Below are positions 1 to 6,802 of a stretch of DNA of 15,032 bases, piece after piece (the stretch's first letter is position 1; the number at the start of each line of letters is the position of its first letter). A program made the translations under genes and the position numbers. The notes beneath the pieces were generated by a model. It was not told where the DNA came from. It did no database searches and worked only from the letters and a program-made list of their open reading frames with translations. Origin of the DNA: SYFY01 sp031385325 (GTDB lineage: Bacteria > Pseudomonadota > Gammaproteobacteria > Pseudomonadales > Azotimanducaceae); NCBI GenBank assembly GCA_031385325.1, contig JANNBJ010000045.1, positions 1 through 15,032 on the forward strand, read 5' to 3'.

Positions 1-97
1 CGCTGACTTACATTGATAAAGTAGCTAGTGCGAAAGATTTAAAAATTGAACAGGTAAATTTAAAAAATTTAACGCTGACTATTCAAGATTTACAGTT
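1..97 (+). other. AT-rich segment of foreign or chimeric origin, possible partial CDS
   Basis: The first 97 bases are dominated by A and T, and composition changes abruptly at about 98-103 to the high-GC DNA of the rest of the window. The third plus-strand frame is open from base 3 through this segment and stops at 171-173. Within the AT-rich part it reads like real protein, for example DLKIEQVNLKNLTLTIQDL, with A/T-ending Lys, Leu, Ile and Asp codons typical of a low-GC genome. The alternating beta-like pattern loosely recalls AsmA-type repeats, but that is only an impression. The octamer CGCTGACT occurs at 1-8 and again at 73-80. It could be a horizontally acquired gene cut by the neighbouring transposase remnant, or an assembly chimera at a contig edge. 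The sequence alone cannot separate these. Confidence 0.5.
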
Positions 98-100
98 ATG

Positions 101-349
101 CTGCATCGCCCGGCCAAATTGCGTCAGATGGGTCTTGTCCACCTTGCCGCCCGCCTCAGGCGTGGTCCAGTAATGGCTGCCGCGGTCCGTATAAAGACTG
201 CAAAACAGCCCCCGCGTCCGGATCACGGTCGCCACTCCTTGCATGCTCGATACCGTGCCTTCCTGATCCACAAAGTCCATCGCGTAATGCTCGTTGGTCG
301 CGTCATCCCGGTCCCACCAATGGCCCCGCACCCACTCATGCGTACTGCC
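101..349 (-). pseudogene. Truncated ISNCY-type transposase (integrase core fragment)
   Basis: The minus strand encodes a stretch typical of the DDE integrase core of ISNCY (IS1202-like) transposases. It begins GSTHEWVRGHWWD, continues DDATNEHYAMDFVDQEGT, and ends in YTDRGSHYW, AGGKVDK and LTQFGRAMQ. The second catalytic Asp lies in YTDRG. The family normally has an Asp just before GSTHEW, but here it is Tyr. About five residues usually found between WWD and DDATNEH are replaced by one Arg, which suggests a small in-frame deletion. The N-terminal helix-turn-helix region and the C-terminal part with the catalytic Glu (RGRSER region) are absent. The 3' end of the fragment runs straight into the AT-rich segment. 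No terminal inverted repeats are visible. The fragment is certainly inactive as a transposase and marks an old insertion or rearrangement point. Confidence 0.8.
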
Positions 350-440
350 ATATTTGCTCCCTGCATTGCGAGCGCAGACCGGGGACGCAGAACCGGATGC
401 CTGATAACCTCTTGGATTTATGTAGAGATCCGAAGGAGAA
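350..440 (+). promoter_or_regulatory. Leader of the HpaI-like aldolase gene with Shine-Dalgarno site
   Basis: This short non-coding stretch lies between the transposase remnant and the first intact gene. A strong AGGAG at 434-438 lies 2 nt before the ATG at 441 but 8 nt before the in-frame ATG at 447, so 447 is the better start. The stretch just upstream (about 410-425) is locally AT-rich and could hold a -10 element, but I see no convincing -35/-10 pair. The functional promoter may lie inside the transposase remnant. Confidence 0.45.
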
Positions 441-446
441 ATGTCC

Positions 447-1289
447 ATGCGCCCTAACCTGCTCCGCTCCAGACTCAATGCCGGTGAGCCGACACTCGGC
501 ACGCATCTGCTATCGGTCTGGCCAACCCTGGTGGAACTGGTCGGCAAGACCGGCCACTACGACTACATCGAATTCACCGCCGAGTACGCGCCATTCAACC
601 TGCACGACCTCGATAACCTCGGTCGCGCCTTTGAACTGGCGGGCCTCGCCGGCATGATCAAGATCGAACAAGGTGAATGGACACATCAGGCGATGCGTGC
701 CATCGGCGCGGGTTTCCAGAGCGTATTGTTCGCCGACGTACGGACACTGGAAGACGCACAGGCCTGCGTCAGTGCAGTACGTGCAGAGACACCTGGCCGC
801 AATGGCCTGATGGGTGTCGGCATGCGTCGAGACGTCGGCATGATCATCGAAGCGGGCAGTCAGGCTTATGTCAACGCCCTCGATGACGTCGTCATTGCCC
901 TGATGGTGGAAAAACGCCAGTGTGTCGAGGACATCGAAAATATTCTCTCGGTGCCCGGCATCGACATGGTCCAGTTTGGTCCCTCGGACTACGCCATGAG
1001 CATCGGCCAGGCTGGCAATCAACGACATCCCGACGTCCAGAAAGCCGAACGTCTGACCATCGAAACCGCCTTGCGCAAAGGGTTGCATCCACGGGTTGAA
1101 CTCGGCAGCCCGGACCAGGCCGCGCGTTACATCGAGATGGGTGTCAAACATTTCTGCATTGGCTGGGACGTGAGCATCCTGTATGCATGGTGGCGTGAGA
1201 ACGGTGCAAAGCTCCGCTCGGCACTTGGCGCGAATGCGCCTGCAGAACCCGAGACCAAACCGTCTGCTTACGGCGCATCAGATCGCTGA
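447..1289 (+). CDS. HpcH/HpaI aldolase family protein with variant active site
   Basis: This protein of about 280 residues aligns over its whole length with class II 2-oxo-acid aldolases of the HpaI/GarL/RhmA group, which cleave 4-hydroxy-2-oxo acids to pyruvate and an aldehyde. Visible landmarks are LNAGEPTLGTHL at the N-terminus, the metal-ligand Glu in IALMVEK, the metal-ligand Asp in FGPSDYAMSIGQAGN, and a C-terminal GVKHFCIGWDVSIL corresponding to the usual V.GxDT.L element. Two residues that act in catalysis in E. coli HpaI appear changed. The His of the DGEHAP motif is Tyr here (EYAPF), and the Arg that binds the 2-oxo acid is Lys (MIKIEQ). Metal binding is probably retained while substrate or chemistry may differ. 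Start 447 is chosen over 441 because of Shine-Dalgarno spacing. Only 85 bp separate it from pyrC on the same strand, but a functional link is not evident. Family assignment is secure and substrate is unknown. Confidence 0.85.
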   Translation: MRPNLLRSRLNAGEPTLGTHLLSVWPTLVELVGKTGHYDYIEFTAEYAPFNLHDLDNLGRAFELAGLAGMIKIEQGEWTHQAMRAIGAGFQSVLFADVRTLEDAQACVSAVRAETPGRNGLMGVGMRRDVGMIIEAGSQAYVNALDDVVIALMVEKRQCVEDIENILSVPGIDMVQFGPSDYAMSIGQAGNQRHPDVQKAERLTIETALRKGLHPRVELGSPDQAARYIEMGVKHFCIGWDVSILYAWWRENGAKLRSALGANAPAEPETKPSAYGASDR

Positions 1290-1308
1290 TCGACGCGCGT
1301 GCAAACCT

Positions 1309-1333
1309 GGTGATCACCCTGCAGAGGGGTGAT
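1309..1333 (+). promoter_or_regulatory. Overlapping inverted repeats in the pyrC leader
   Basis: The 85-bp gap before pyrC holds two overlapping symmetric elements. GGTGATCACC at 1309-1318 is a perfect 10-bp palindrome. ATCACCC (1313-1319) also pairs with GGGTGAT (1327-1333) across a 7-nt loop. The arms share bases, so the two structures exclude each other. This could be an operator or a switching mRNA leader hairpin. There is no T-run to make it a terminator of the upstream gene. Confidence 0.35.
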
Positions 1334-1374
1334 GCACAAACCGACATTCCAGAACACACAGGAGAAATGCGAAG

Positions 1375-2421
1375 GTGCAGTCGAAGCCAACCCAACTCAC
1401 GATCACACGCCCGGACGATTGGCACCTGCACTTGCGCGATGGCGCCGCACTGGCTGCAGTGCTGCCGGACACGGCTCGTCAGTTTGCGCGCGCAATCGTC
1501 ATGCCCAACCTGGTACCACCGGTCACTACCGTGGCTTTGGCGGGTGCCTATCGGGAACGGATTCTGGCGGCTTTGCCACCGGGCGCCCGCTTCGAACCAC
1601 TGATGACGCTGTATCTCACAGAGACAACGACCGCGGCAGACATCGCCCAGGCAAAAGCGAGTGGCTTTATTCACGGCGTGAAGTACTACCCCGCCGGGGC
1701 AACGACTCACTCCGATGCTGGCGCACGCGATCTGAAGTACTGCACCGATGCGCTGGCAGCCATGCAGGCCCATGATCTGCCGCTGCTGATGCACGGTGAA
1801 GTGACAGACCCACGGGTCGACATTTTCGATCGTGAGCGTGTGTTCATTACCGATCAGCTTGCGCCGACCATTCGTCAGTTTCCCGGCTTGCGGATCGTGC
1901 TCGAACACATCACCACCAAGGAAGCGGTGACGTTTGTAGAGCAGTCTTCGGCGCAGGTCGCCGCGACGATTACCGCGCATCATCTGCTGCTCAATCGCAA
2001 CAGCCTGTTCACCGGTGGTTTACGTCCACACCACTACTGCCTGCCGGTGCTGAAACGTGAAATCCACCGCGAGGCGCTGGTTGGCGCTGCAACCAGCGGC
2101 AATCCCAAATTTTTTCTGGGTACTGACAGCGCACCACACGCACGCCACACCAAGGAGATCGCCTGCGGATGTGCTGGCATCTACACCGCACACGCTGCCA
2201 TCGAACTGTACGCAGAAGCGTTCGATCAGGTGGATTGCCTGGACCGTCTGCAGGCATTCGCCAGCGAGTACGGACCAGACTACTACCAGCTGCCCCGCAA
2301 CACCGATCGCATCACGCTGCTGCGCCGTGCACAACAGATTCCGGCAACCATTCCGTTTGGCAACGATACGCTGGTGCCGTTTCGCGCCGAGAGCGAGATT
2401 GCGTTCACGATGATCGATTGA
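1375..2421 (+). CDS. pyrC: Dihydroorotase (homodimeric E. coli type)
   Basis: Cytoplasmic zinc enzyme of de novo pyrimidine synthesis that interconverts N-carbamoyl-L-aspartate and (S)-dihydroorotate. The product is 348 residues, the same length as E. coli PyrC. All binuclear-centre residues are visible: H17 and H19 in DDWHLHLRDG, the carbamylated lysine K103 in GVKYYPAGATT, H140 in LLMHGE, H178 in LEHITT, and catalytic D251 in LGTDSAPH. MPNLVPPVTT and RPHHYCLPVLK are also characteristic. The start is a GTG. AGGAGA at 1360-1365 lies 9 nt upstream of it, whereas a nearby ATG at 1367 is in another frame and too close. The next gene begins within about 10 bases of the stop, so the two are probably translationally coupled. 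Overlapping inverted repeats in the leader might regulate it. Confidence 0.97.
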   Translation: MQSKPTQLTITRPDDWHLHLRDGAALAAVLPDTARQFARAIVMPNLVPPVTTVALAGAYRERILAALPPGARFEPLMTLYLTETTTAADIAQAKASGFIHGVKYYPAGATTHSDAGARDLKYCTDALAAMQAHDLPLLMHGEVTDPRVDIFDRERVFITDQLAPTIRQFPGLRIVLEHITTKEAVTFVEQSSAQVAATITAHHLLLNRNSLFTGGLRPHHYCLPVLKREIHREALVGAATSGNPKFFLGTDSAPHARHTKEIACGCAGIYTAHAAIELYAEAFDQVDCLDRLQAFASEYGPDYYQLPRNTDRITLLRRAQQIPATIPFGNDTLVPFRAESEIAFTMID

Positions 2422-2431
2422 GTTGATCGCC

Positions 2432-3415
2432 GTGATCGCACCACCACTGGTCAATCCCGACCCGGCGATGATCACGCGCGCCGCGAACCTGCTTCGCGAC
2501 GGCGGACTGGTCGCCTTTCCCACCGAAACCGTTTATGGGCTTGGTGCGGATGCACGCAACACCGTGGCGGTGAATCGTGTATTCGCGGCCAAGCGGCGGC
2601 CTGCAGATCACCCATTGATCGTGCACATTGCGGACAGCCGGCAATTGCCGCTGTGGAGCCCGGATGTTCCTCGTCTTGCATGGCAGCTGGCCGAGGCATT
2701 CTGGCCAGGGCCCCTGACCATGATCTTAAGGCGCGCGAGTGACGTGATCGATGCGGTGACCGGTGGCCAGGATACGATCGGCCTGCGGGTGCCTGCACAT
2801 CCGGTAGCACTTGATCTGTTGCGAGAATTTGGCGGTGGTATCGCCGCGCCTTCCGCCAATCAATTCGGACATATCAGTCCAACCACAGCGGCGCATGTGC
2901 TGGCAGAGCTGAAAGGGGACGTCGACATGATTCTCGACGGTGGCCCCTGCTCGGTGGGCATTGAGTCCACCATCGTTGACTTCACCGCCGCGCGACCGCG
3001 CATTCTCAGGCCGGGTCAGCTCAGCCGCGACATGATCGAAGCGGTGCTAGGAATCCACCTGCTGGATGAACTGTCCGGTGCACCACGGGTCTCGGGTGAT
3101 CTGCCCAGCCATTACGCGCCGCACACGCCGGTTCGCTGGCTTGTTTCCGCAGAGTTGGTGACGACGCTACGCGACGCATCGACCCACACCAGAATCGGGG
3201 TCGTCGCATTGGGAGTGGAGGCAAACCCGGGATTGACTCACATCGAGTGGTGTTCATTGTCTGATGACCCGGTGGTGTATGCGCGCCAGTTGTACGCGAG
3301 CTTGCGTGAACTCGATGAACACGGCCTCGATCTGATTCTGCTTGAGGTCCCACCCGACACGCGCATGTGGGAAGCCGTGCGCGATCGACTGCGCCGGGCG
3401 GCTGGTTCAGGCTGA
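2432..3415 (+). CDS. L-threonylcarbamoyladenylate synthase, Sua5 type
   Basis: Makes threonylcarbamoyl-AMP from threonine, bicarbonate and ATP, the first step toward the t6A37 modification of tRNAs that read ANN codons. The N-terminal YrdC domain is clear from GGLVAFPTETVYGLGADA, the KRRPADHPLIVH lysine/arginine element, the FWPGPLTMIL segment and APSANQFGHISPTTAAHV. GIESTIVDF closes the domain. The Sua5 linker and C-terminal domain follow, with PRVSGDLPSHYAPHTPVRW matching the conserved SHYAP linker, so it is the long Sua5 form rather than the short TsaC form. The GTG at 2432 is preferred because GAG at 2420-2422 sits 9 nt upstream. A TTG at 2423, one base after the pyrC stop, is the alternative and would add three residues. 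ATG at 2469 would start very close to the domain. The gene is coupled to pyrC and converges with the GST gene, and no clear terminator lies between them. Confidence 0.93.
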   Translation: MIAPPLVNPDPAMITRAANLLRDGGLVAFPTETVYGLGADARNTVAVNRVFAAKRRPADHPLIVHIADSRQLPLWSPDVPRLAWQLAEAFWPGPLTMILRRASDVIDAVTGGQDTIGLRVPAHPVALDLLREFGGGIAAPSANQFGHISPTTAAHVLAELKGDVDMILDGGPCSVGIESTIVDFTAARPRILRPGQLSRDMIEAVLGIHLLDELSGAPRVSGDLPSHYAPHTPVRWLVSAELVTTLRDASTHTRIGVVALGVEANPGLTHIEWCSLSDDPVVYARQLYASLRELDEHGLDLILLEVPPDTRMWEAVRDRLRRAAGSG

Positions 3416-3451
3416 CCCGGCGACGACGTGCAGTGTCCTGTTCGGCTGGTT

Positions 3452-4099
3452 TCAACCGCGGCCAGCGCGCCGTTCCGCCAGACCGTGCGTCATTTCAGCC
3501 AGCACACGTATGGCGTGCGGATCCTGTTGAATTCGTTGCCAGTACGCCGCCGTGCGAATCCGGCCAGTCATGGGGTTATCGACATCCATGGTGGGCACCA
3601 CGTGTTCGCACATGAACAACGCCGGCACCAGGCTGCAATCTGCCAGCGTCAGGGTATTCCCCACCGCGTAGCGCTCCTCGCCCAGATAGTGTTCGAGCGC
3701 GTTGATGCCGCGTGTCACCTGCGCCATGAAGAGGTCGCGAATGGCGTCGACACGCGAGGCGCGCCGCACCTGCGGCAGTGCCATGAAAATATTGTTCATG
3801 AGATAGATGTCAGCGATGCGCGCCACAGTTCGAACCTGGGCGCGAACGCGTGGTGAACTACCGAGCAACGTCGGCGTCGGATAACACTCTTCGAGGTACT
3901 CGGCAATCACTTCGGATTCCGGCATCACGTCGCCATCAACATCCAGCGCGGGAATGCGGCCCAGCGGTGAAGTCTTGTTGAACTCACCCTGAAAAAAACC
4001 TGGCGGCCGCTCGAAGGCGATGTCGGTAATGCCCTTGGCGTAAATCTGCATGCGGACTTTGGCCGAATAGGGGCTGAGGTCACCGGTGTAGAGTTTCAT
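3452..4099 (-). CDS. Glutathione S-transferase family protein
   Basis: A 215-residue cytosolic GST-fold protein. The thioredoxin-like N-terminal domain has MKLYTGDLSPYSAKVRM, where a Ser near residues 9-12 is the probable glutathione-activating residue. The cis-Pro region is LGRIPALDVDG, and PESEVIAEYLEE is the glutathione gamma-glutamyl binding motif. The all-helical C-terminal domain contains the usual LTLADCSLVPALF N-capping box. The frame is open further upstream, but that extension translates the tandem repeat and looks artificial. The ATG at 4097-4099 has AAGGA about 11 nt upstream and matches the family N-terminus. It is divergent from the ThDP enzyme gene and could share its regulation. 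Possible roles are detoxification or a glutathione-dependent isomerisation or ring-cleavage step in a catabolic pathway. It also resembles SspA-like proteins, so substrate is open. Confidence 0.9.
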   Translation of the reverse strand: MKLYTGDLSPYSAKVRMQIYAKGITDIAFERPPGFFQGEFNKTSPLGRIPALDVDGDVMPESEVIAEYLEECYPTPTLLGSSPRVRAQVRTVARIADIYLMNNIFMALPQVRRASRVDAIRDLFMAQVTRGINALEHYLGEERYAVGNTLTLADCSLVPALFMCEHVVPTMDVDNPMTGRIRTAAYWQRIQQDPHAIRVLAEMTHGLAERRAGRG

Positions 4100-4116
4100 C
4101 GGGGGCTGATTCCTTG

Positions 4117-4152
4117 ACTTGAAGAGAGGCTTGAAGAGAGGCTTGAAGAGAT
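4117..4152. repeat. Three tandem copies of a 12-bp repeat in the GST leader
   Basis: The unit GCTTGAAGAGAG occurs three times head to tail at 4117-4128, 4129-4140 and 4141-4152. Only the first base of copy one and the last base of copy three differ. It lies 18 bp upstream of the GST start codon in the divergent intergenic region. The unit is a multiple of three, so the upstream reading frame stays open and gives a repetitive FKPL peptide that I regard as untranslated. It could be a slippage-prone spacer or repeated binding sites. Confidence 0.85.
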
Positions 4153-4176
4153 ACACGATACCCCAGGTGCCGCGGG

Positions 4177-4190
4177 TGCGGGTCCCCGCA
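4177..4190. promoter_or_regulatory. Hyphenated palindrome in the GST/ThDP-enzyme divergent region
   Basis: TGCGGG and CCCGCA flank a 2-bp centre, giving a nearly perfect 14-bp symmetric site in the 195-bp region between the divergent GST gene and the ThDP enzyme gene. Its position suits a shared operator, but no regulator gene is adjacent. A weak sigma70-like pair for the plus-strand gene, TTGAGT at 4236-4241 and TAGTCT at 4260-4265 with an 18-bp spacer, lies downstream of it. Confidence 0.25.
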
Positions 4191-4294
4191 AACCAATGCA
4201 GGCTCGCTGCACCGAACATTCGGCGGGTTCACCGATTGAGTGGAGACCATCTGCTCGCGTAGTCTGTCGCCATCATCGATCCAGGACAGTACCC

Positions 4295-5947
4295 ATGCGC
4301 GGACGCATCGTATTCATGGACAGCCTGCGCGCCCACGGCGTCCGGGCCATTTTTGGTAATCCCGGCACCACCGAGAGCCCGCTGCTCGACGCCCTGTCTG
4401 ACTATCCGGACATCCGCTATATCACGACCCTGCATGAGGGGATCGCGGTCAGTGCAGCCATCCTGTATGCGCAGGCTACTGGAGAAACCGTCGTGACCAA
4501 CGTGCATGTCGCGCCTGGTCTCGGCAATGCCCTTGGAACGCTCTACGGTGCCTTGAAATCTTCCGCACCGCTGGTCATGACCGCCGGTCAGCAGGACACG
4601 CGGATGCGTCTGCGTGATCCCGTGCTCGGTCACGATCTGGTGGCCATGGCAGCCCCCATGGTCAAGTGGGCGACGCAGGTCAACAGCGCGGATGAAATGG
4701 CTGATGTCATGCAGCGCGCCATCAGCATCGCCAACGAGGCACCCAAGGGGCCGGTGTTTGTCGCGCTGCCGATCAACGTGATGGAACAGGAAACCAGCAA
4801 CGGCGCCTGGACTTCCGGCAACCTGTTCAATGAATCCCTGCCAGATGCACGGGGGCTTGCGGCCGCAGCCGCGATACTGGCATCGGCACAACGACCCGTC
4901 ATCGTCGCCAGTGACGACGTGGCGCGGGCCGGAGCTACGCTTTCGCTGGTAAAACTGGCTGAGCGCCTGGGTGCACCGGTGTACCAGGACATTCTTCGCC
5001 AGCACCTGGTGTTTCCCAATCGACACGTTGCCTATGGCGGCAACCTGCCTTCCGATGCCGCCGGGGTTCGCTCGATATTGGCCGGTTGTGATGCACTCCT
5101 CATGGTGGGTGGTCCGTTTTTCGAGGAGATCTGGTTCGACCCGATACGTGCGGTGCCCGAGGGCGTGCAAATCGTTCAACTCGCGCACGCGTCCGGCGTG
5201 ATGGCGCGCAATTTCGCAGTCAGCGTTGGCCTGCAATCGGCGCTGAAGCCCGGCATCGAGGCACTCGATATGGCGCTTGCGAACAGGATTGCGTCACACA
5301 CGTCAGCCAGCCGCATGGCTGAACTTGCGGCCAAAGCTACTCGACGCAGTGAAGCGGCAGCGGCCAGTCTTGCGAAGACCCGTGATGCGCGACCGATGAC
5401 ACCCGTGCGCGCGCTCACCGAAATTGCTGCGGGCATGCCGGCCAATGCGGTGGTGGTGGATGAGTCCGTCACGGCCACGGGTGATGTGGCACGGGTATTC
5501 GACTTTCGCTCAACCGGCGACTACTTCGGTCAACGCGGCGGTGGCATCGGCCAGGGCATCGCGGGCGCTCTGGGTGTTGCCGTCGCATGGCCGGACCGAC
5601 CGGTGGTCATGATTACCGGGGACGGTTCGGCGATGTATGCCATTCAGTCGCTGTGGACCGCAGCTTTGCTCAAGCTGCGAATTGTCTTTGTGGTGCTGGC
5701 GAACGGCGAGTATCGCGTGCTCAAGCACAACCTTGACACTTATCGCCTGCGTTTCGATGCCACCTCCAATCGCGACTATCCGTACATGAACCTGTCACCC
5801 GGCCTCGACTTCACATCAATGGCCCGAGGGATGGGCGTCACGAGCGAGCGAATTGAAGATCCGGACCTTCTGCAAGCTGCCGTCGCCGCAGCCATTGCGA
5901 CCCGCGGACCGCACCTGATCGAAGTCGTGGTGTCGGGTAAACAATGA
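4295..5947 (+). CDS. Benzoylformate decarboxylase-like ThDP-dependent enzyme
   Basis: A 550-residue member of the acetolactate synthase/2-oxo-acid decarboxylase superfamily, closest in motif pattern to benzoylformate decarboxylase (MdlC). Domain order is PYR, central Rossmann-like, then PP. The PYR domain has FGNPGTTES, the ThDP-activating E48 in TLHEG, and H71 in NVHVAPGLGNALG, equivalent to catalytic His70 of MdlC. MTAGQQDTRM also follows MdlC. The PP domain has the GDGS motif at 442-445 with its Mg-ligand Asn at 470, and the MdlC-like LWTAALLKLRIVFVVLANG. MdlC Ser26 is Thr25 here. The segment holding MdlC His281 reads GPFFEEIWFDP, with no His. A non-aromatic or modified substrate, or carboligation rather than simple decarboxylation, is therefore possible. 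Start 4295 has AGGA about 8 nt upstream, and the open frame above it lacks family similarity. The MhpD-like gene follows after 45 bp, so they probably form an operon. Confidence 0.88.
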   Translation: MRGRIVFMDSLRAHGVRAIFGNPGTTESPLLDALSDYPDIRYITTLHEGIAVSAAILYAQATGETVVTNVHVAPGLGNALGTLYGALKSSAPLVMTAGQQDTRMRLRDPVLGHDLVAMAAPMVKWATQVNSADEMADVMQRAISIANEAPKGPVFVALPINVMEQETSNGAWTSGNLFNESLPDARGLAAAAAILASAQRPVIVASDDVARAGATLSLVKLAERLGAPVYQDILRQHLVFPNRHVAYGGNLPSDAAGVRSILAGCDALLMVGGPFFEEIWFDPIRAVPEGVQIVQLAHASGVMARNFAVSVGLQSALKPGIEALDMALANRIASHTSASRMAELAAKATRRSEAAAASLAKTRDARPMTPVRALTEIAAGMPANAVVVDESVTATGDVARVFDFRSTGDYFGQRGGGIGQGIAGALGVAVAWPDRPVVMITGDGSAMYAIQSLWTAALLKLRIVFVVLANGEYRVLKHNLDTYRLRFDATSNRDYPYMNLSPGLDFTSMARGMGVTSERIEDPDLLQAAVAAAIATRGPHLIEVVVSGKQ

Positions 5948-5992
5948 TACATACACACCTTTTGAATTGAGAACGACGGAGCCTATTCACGC

Positions 5993-6781
5993 ATGACGAT
6001 CTCGAAGCATGAGCGAAGCGCGATAGCCAGCGGATTCATGACTGCCCTGCGCGCCAATACATTCTATGTGCCACCCTCCGCTGCCTGCACTGCGGATGAC
6101 CCGCTCTCCATGGCCGATGCAATGGCTATGCAGCGAGGTTTTGTCGAACTGCATGCGGCGATCGACGACGTCGCGGGCTACAAGTCCGCTGCGAACGCCC
6201 AGGGCTTGCAGACTGCCCTCGGCCTGAGTGAACCGATTGTCGGCGCACTGTTTGCCAGAGGCGAACGCAAAGGGGGCGATCACATTGAGCGCACGGCCTA
6301 TCGAACGCTGCTGATCGAAACCGAACTTGGTTTTCGTGTCGCGAGAAAAATCGACGCGCGGGTAGAGAGCGTGGCCGAATTGCGCACTGCCATGTCGACC
6401 TGTGTCCCCATGATCGAACTCGCCGACCCTGGTTTTGGTCGGGCGCGATTTACCGGACTTGATCTCATCGCCGCCAATTCAGCCTCTGCGGGGTACATCT
6501 GTGGCAAACCCCACATGGCTGATCAGATCGATGTGAATGGTTTACAAGTTCGCCTGAGTCGAGACGGCACTACTCTGCATGAGGCCCAAAGCGGGGATCT
6601 CATGGGTGACCAGTGGCAAGCCTTGCTGTGGCTCGTCAACAAGGTGATCAACGCAGGCTACGTCATCAAGCCAGGGATGTTGTTCATGACGGGCGCACTG
6701 GGCGGCGCGCACCCGGCCTCGTCCGGCGAATATCTGGCCGAGTTTGGTGTAGTGGGCGAAGTACGTTTCCACGTGTCCTGA
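5993..6781 (+). CDS. 2-keto-4-pentenoate hydratase / 2-oxohexenedioate decarboxylase family (MhpD-like)
   Basis: A 262-residue protein of the fumarylacetoacetase-related hydratase family. Members add water to 2-hydroxypenta-2,4-dienoate-type substrates or decarboxylate 4-oxalocrotonate, steps of meta-cleavage pathways. Key residues are visible at positions close to those of E. coli MhpD: K64 in AGYKSA, the metal-binding pair E109 and E111 in IETELGFRV, and E142 in MIELADP. The later landmarks LIAANSASAGYICG, GDQWQALLWLVN and the C-terminal GMLFMTGALGGAHPASSGEY match the family's VLTGSxxxxxP region, although the usual phenylalanine-glycine ending is divergent. GGAG at 5978-5981 precedes the ATG by 11 nt. 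It lies 45 bp after the ThDP enzyme and ends 21 bp from the convergent permease gene. Hydratase and decarboxylase cannot be told apart from sequence here. Confidence 0.88.
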   Translation: MTISKHERSAIASGFMTALRANTFYVPPSAACTADDPLSMADAMAMQRGFVELHAAIDDVAGYKSAANAQGLQTALGLSEPIVGALFARGERKGGDHIERTAYRTLLIETELGFRVARKIDARVESVAELRTAMSTCVPMIELADPGFGRARFTGLDLIAANSASAGYICGKPHMADQIDVNGLQVRLSRDGTTLHEAQSGDLMGDQWQALLWLVNKVINAGYVIKPGMLFMTGALGGAHPASSGEYLAEFGVVGEVRFHVS

Positions 6782-6802
6782 CCGGTTCCCGGAGAGGTTC
6801 GG

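Noticed and set aside
4196..4294. N-terminal extension of the ThDP enzyme to an upstream ATG
   Set aside because: The added 33 residues are Arg/His-rich without family similarity and cross the probable promoter region. The ATG at 4295 has a proper ribosome site and matches the family start.
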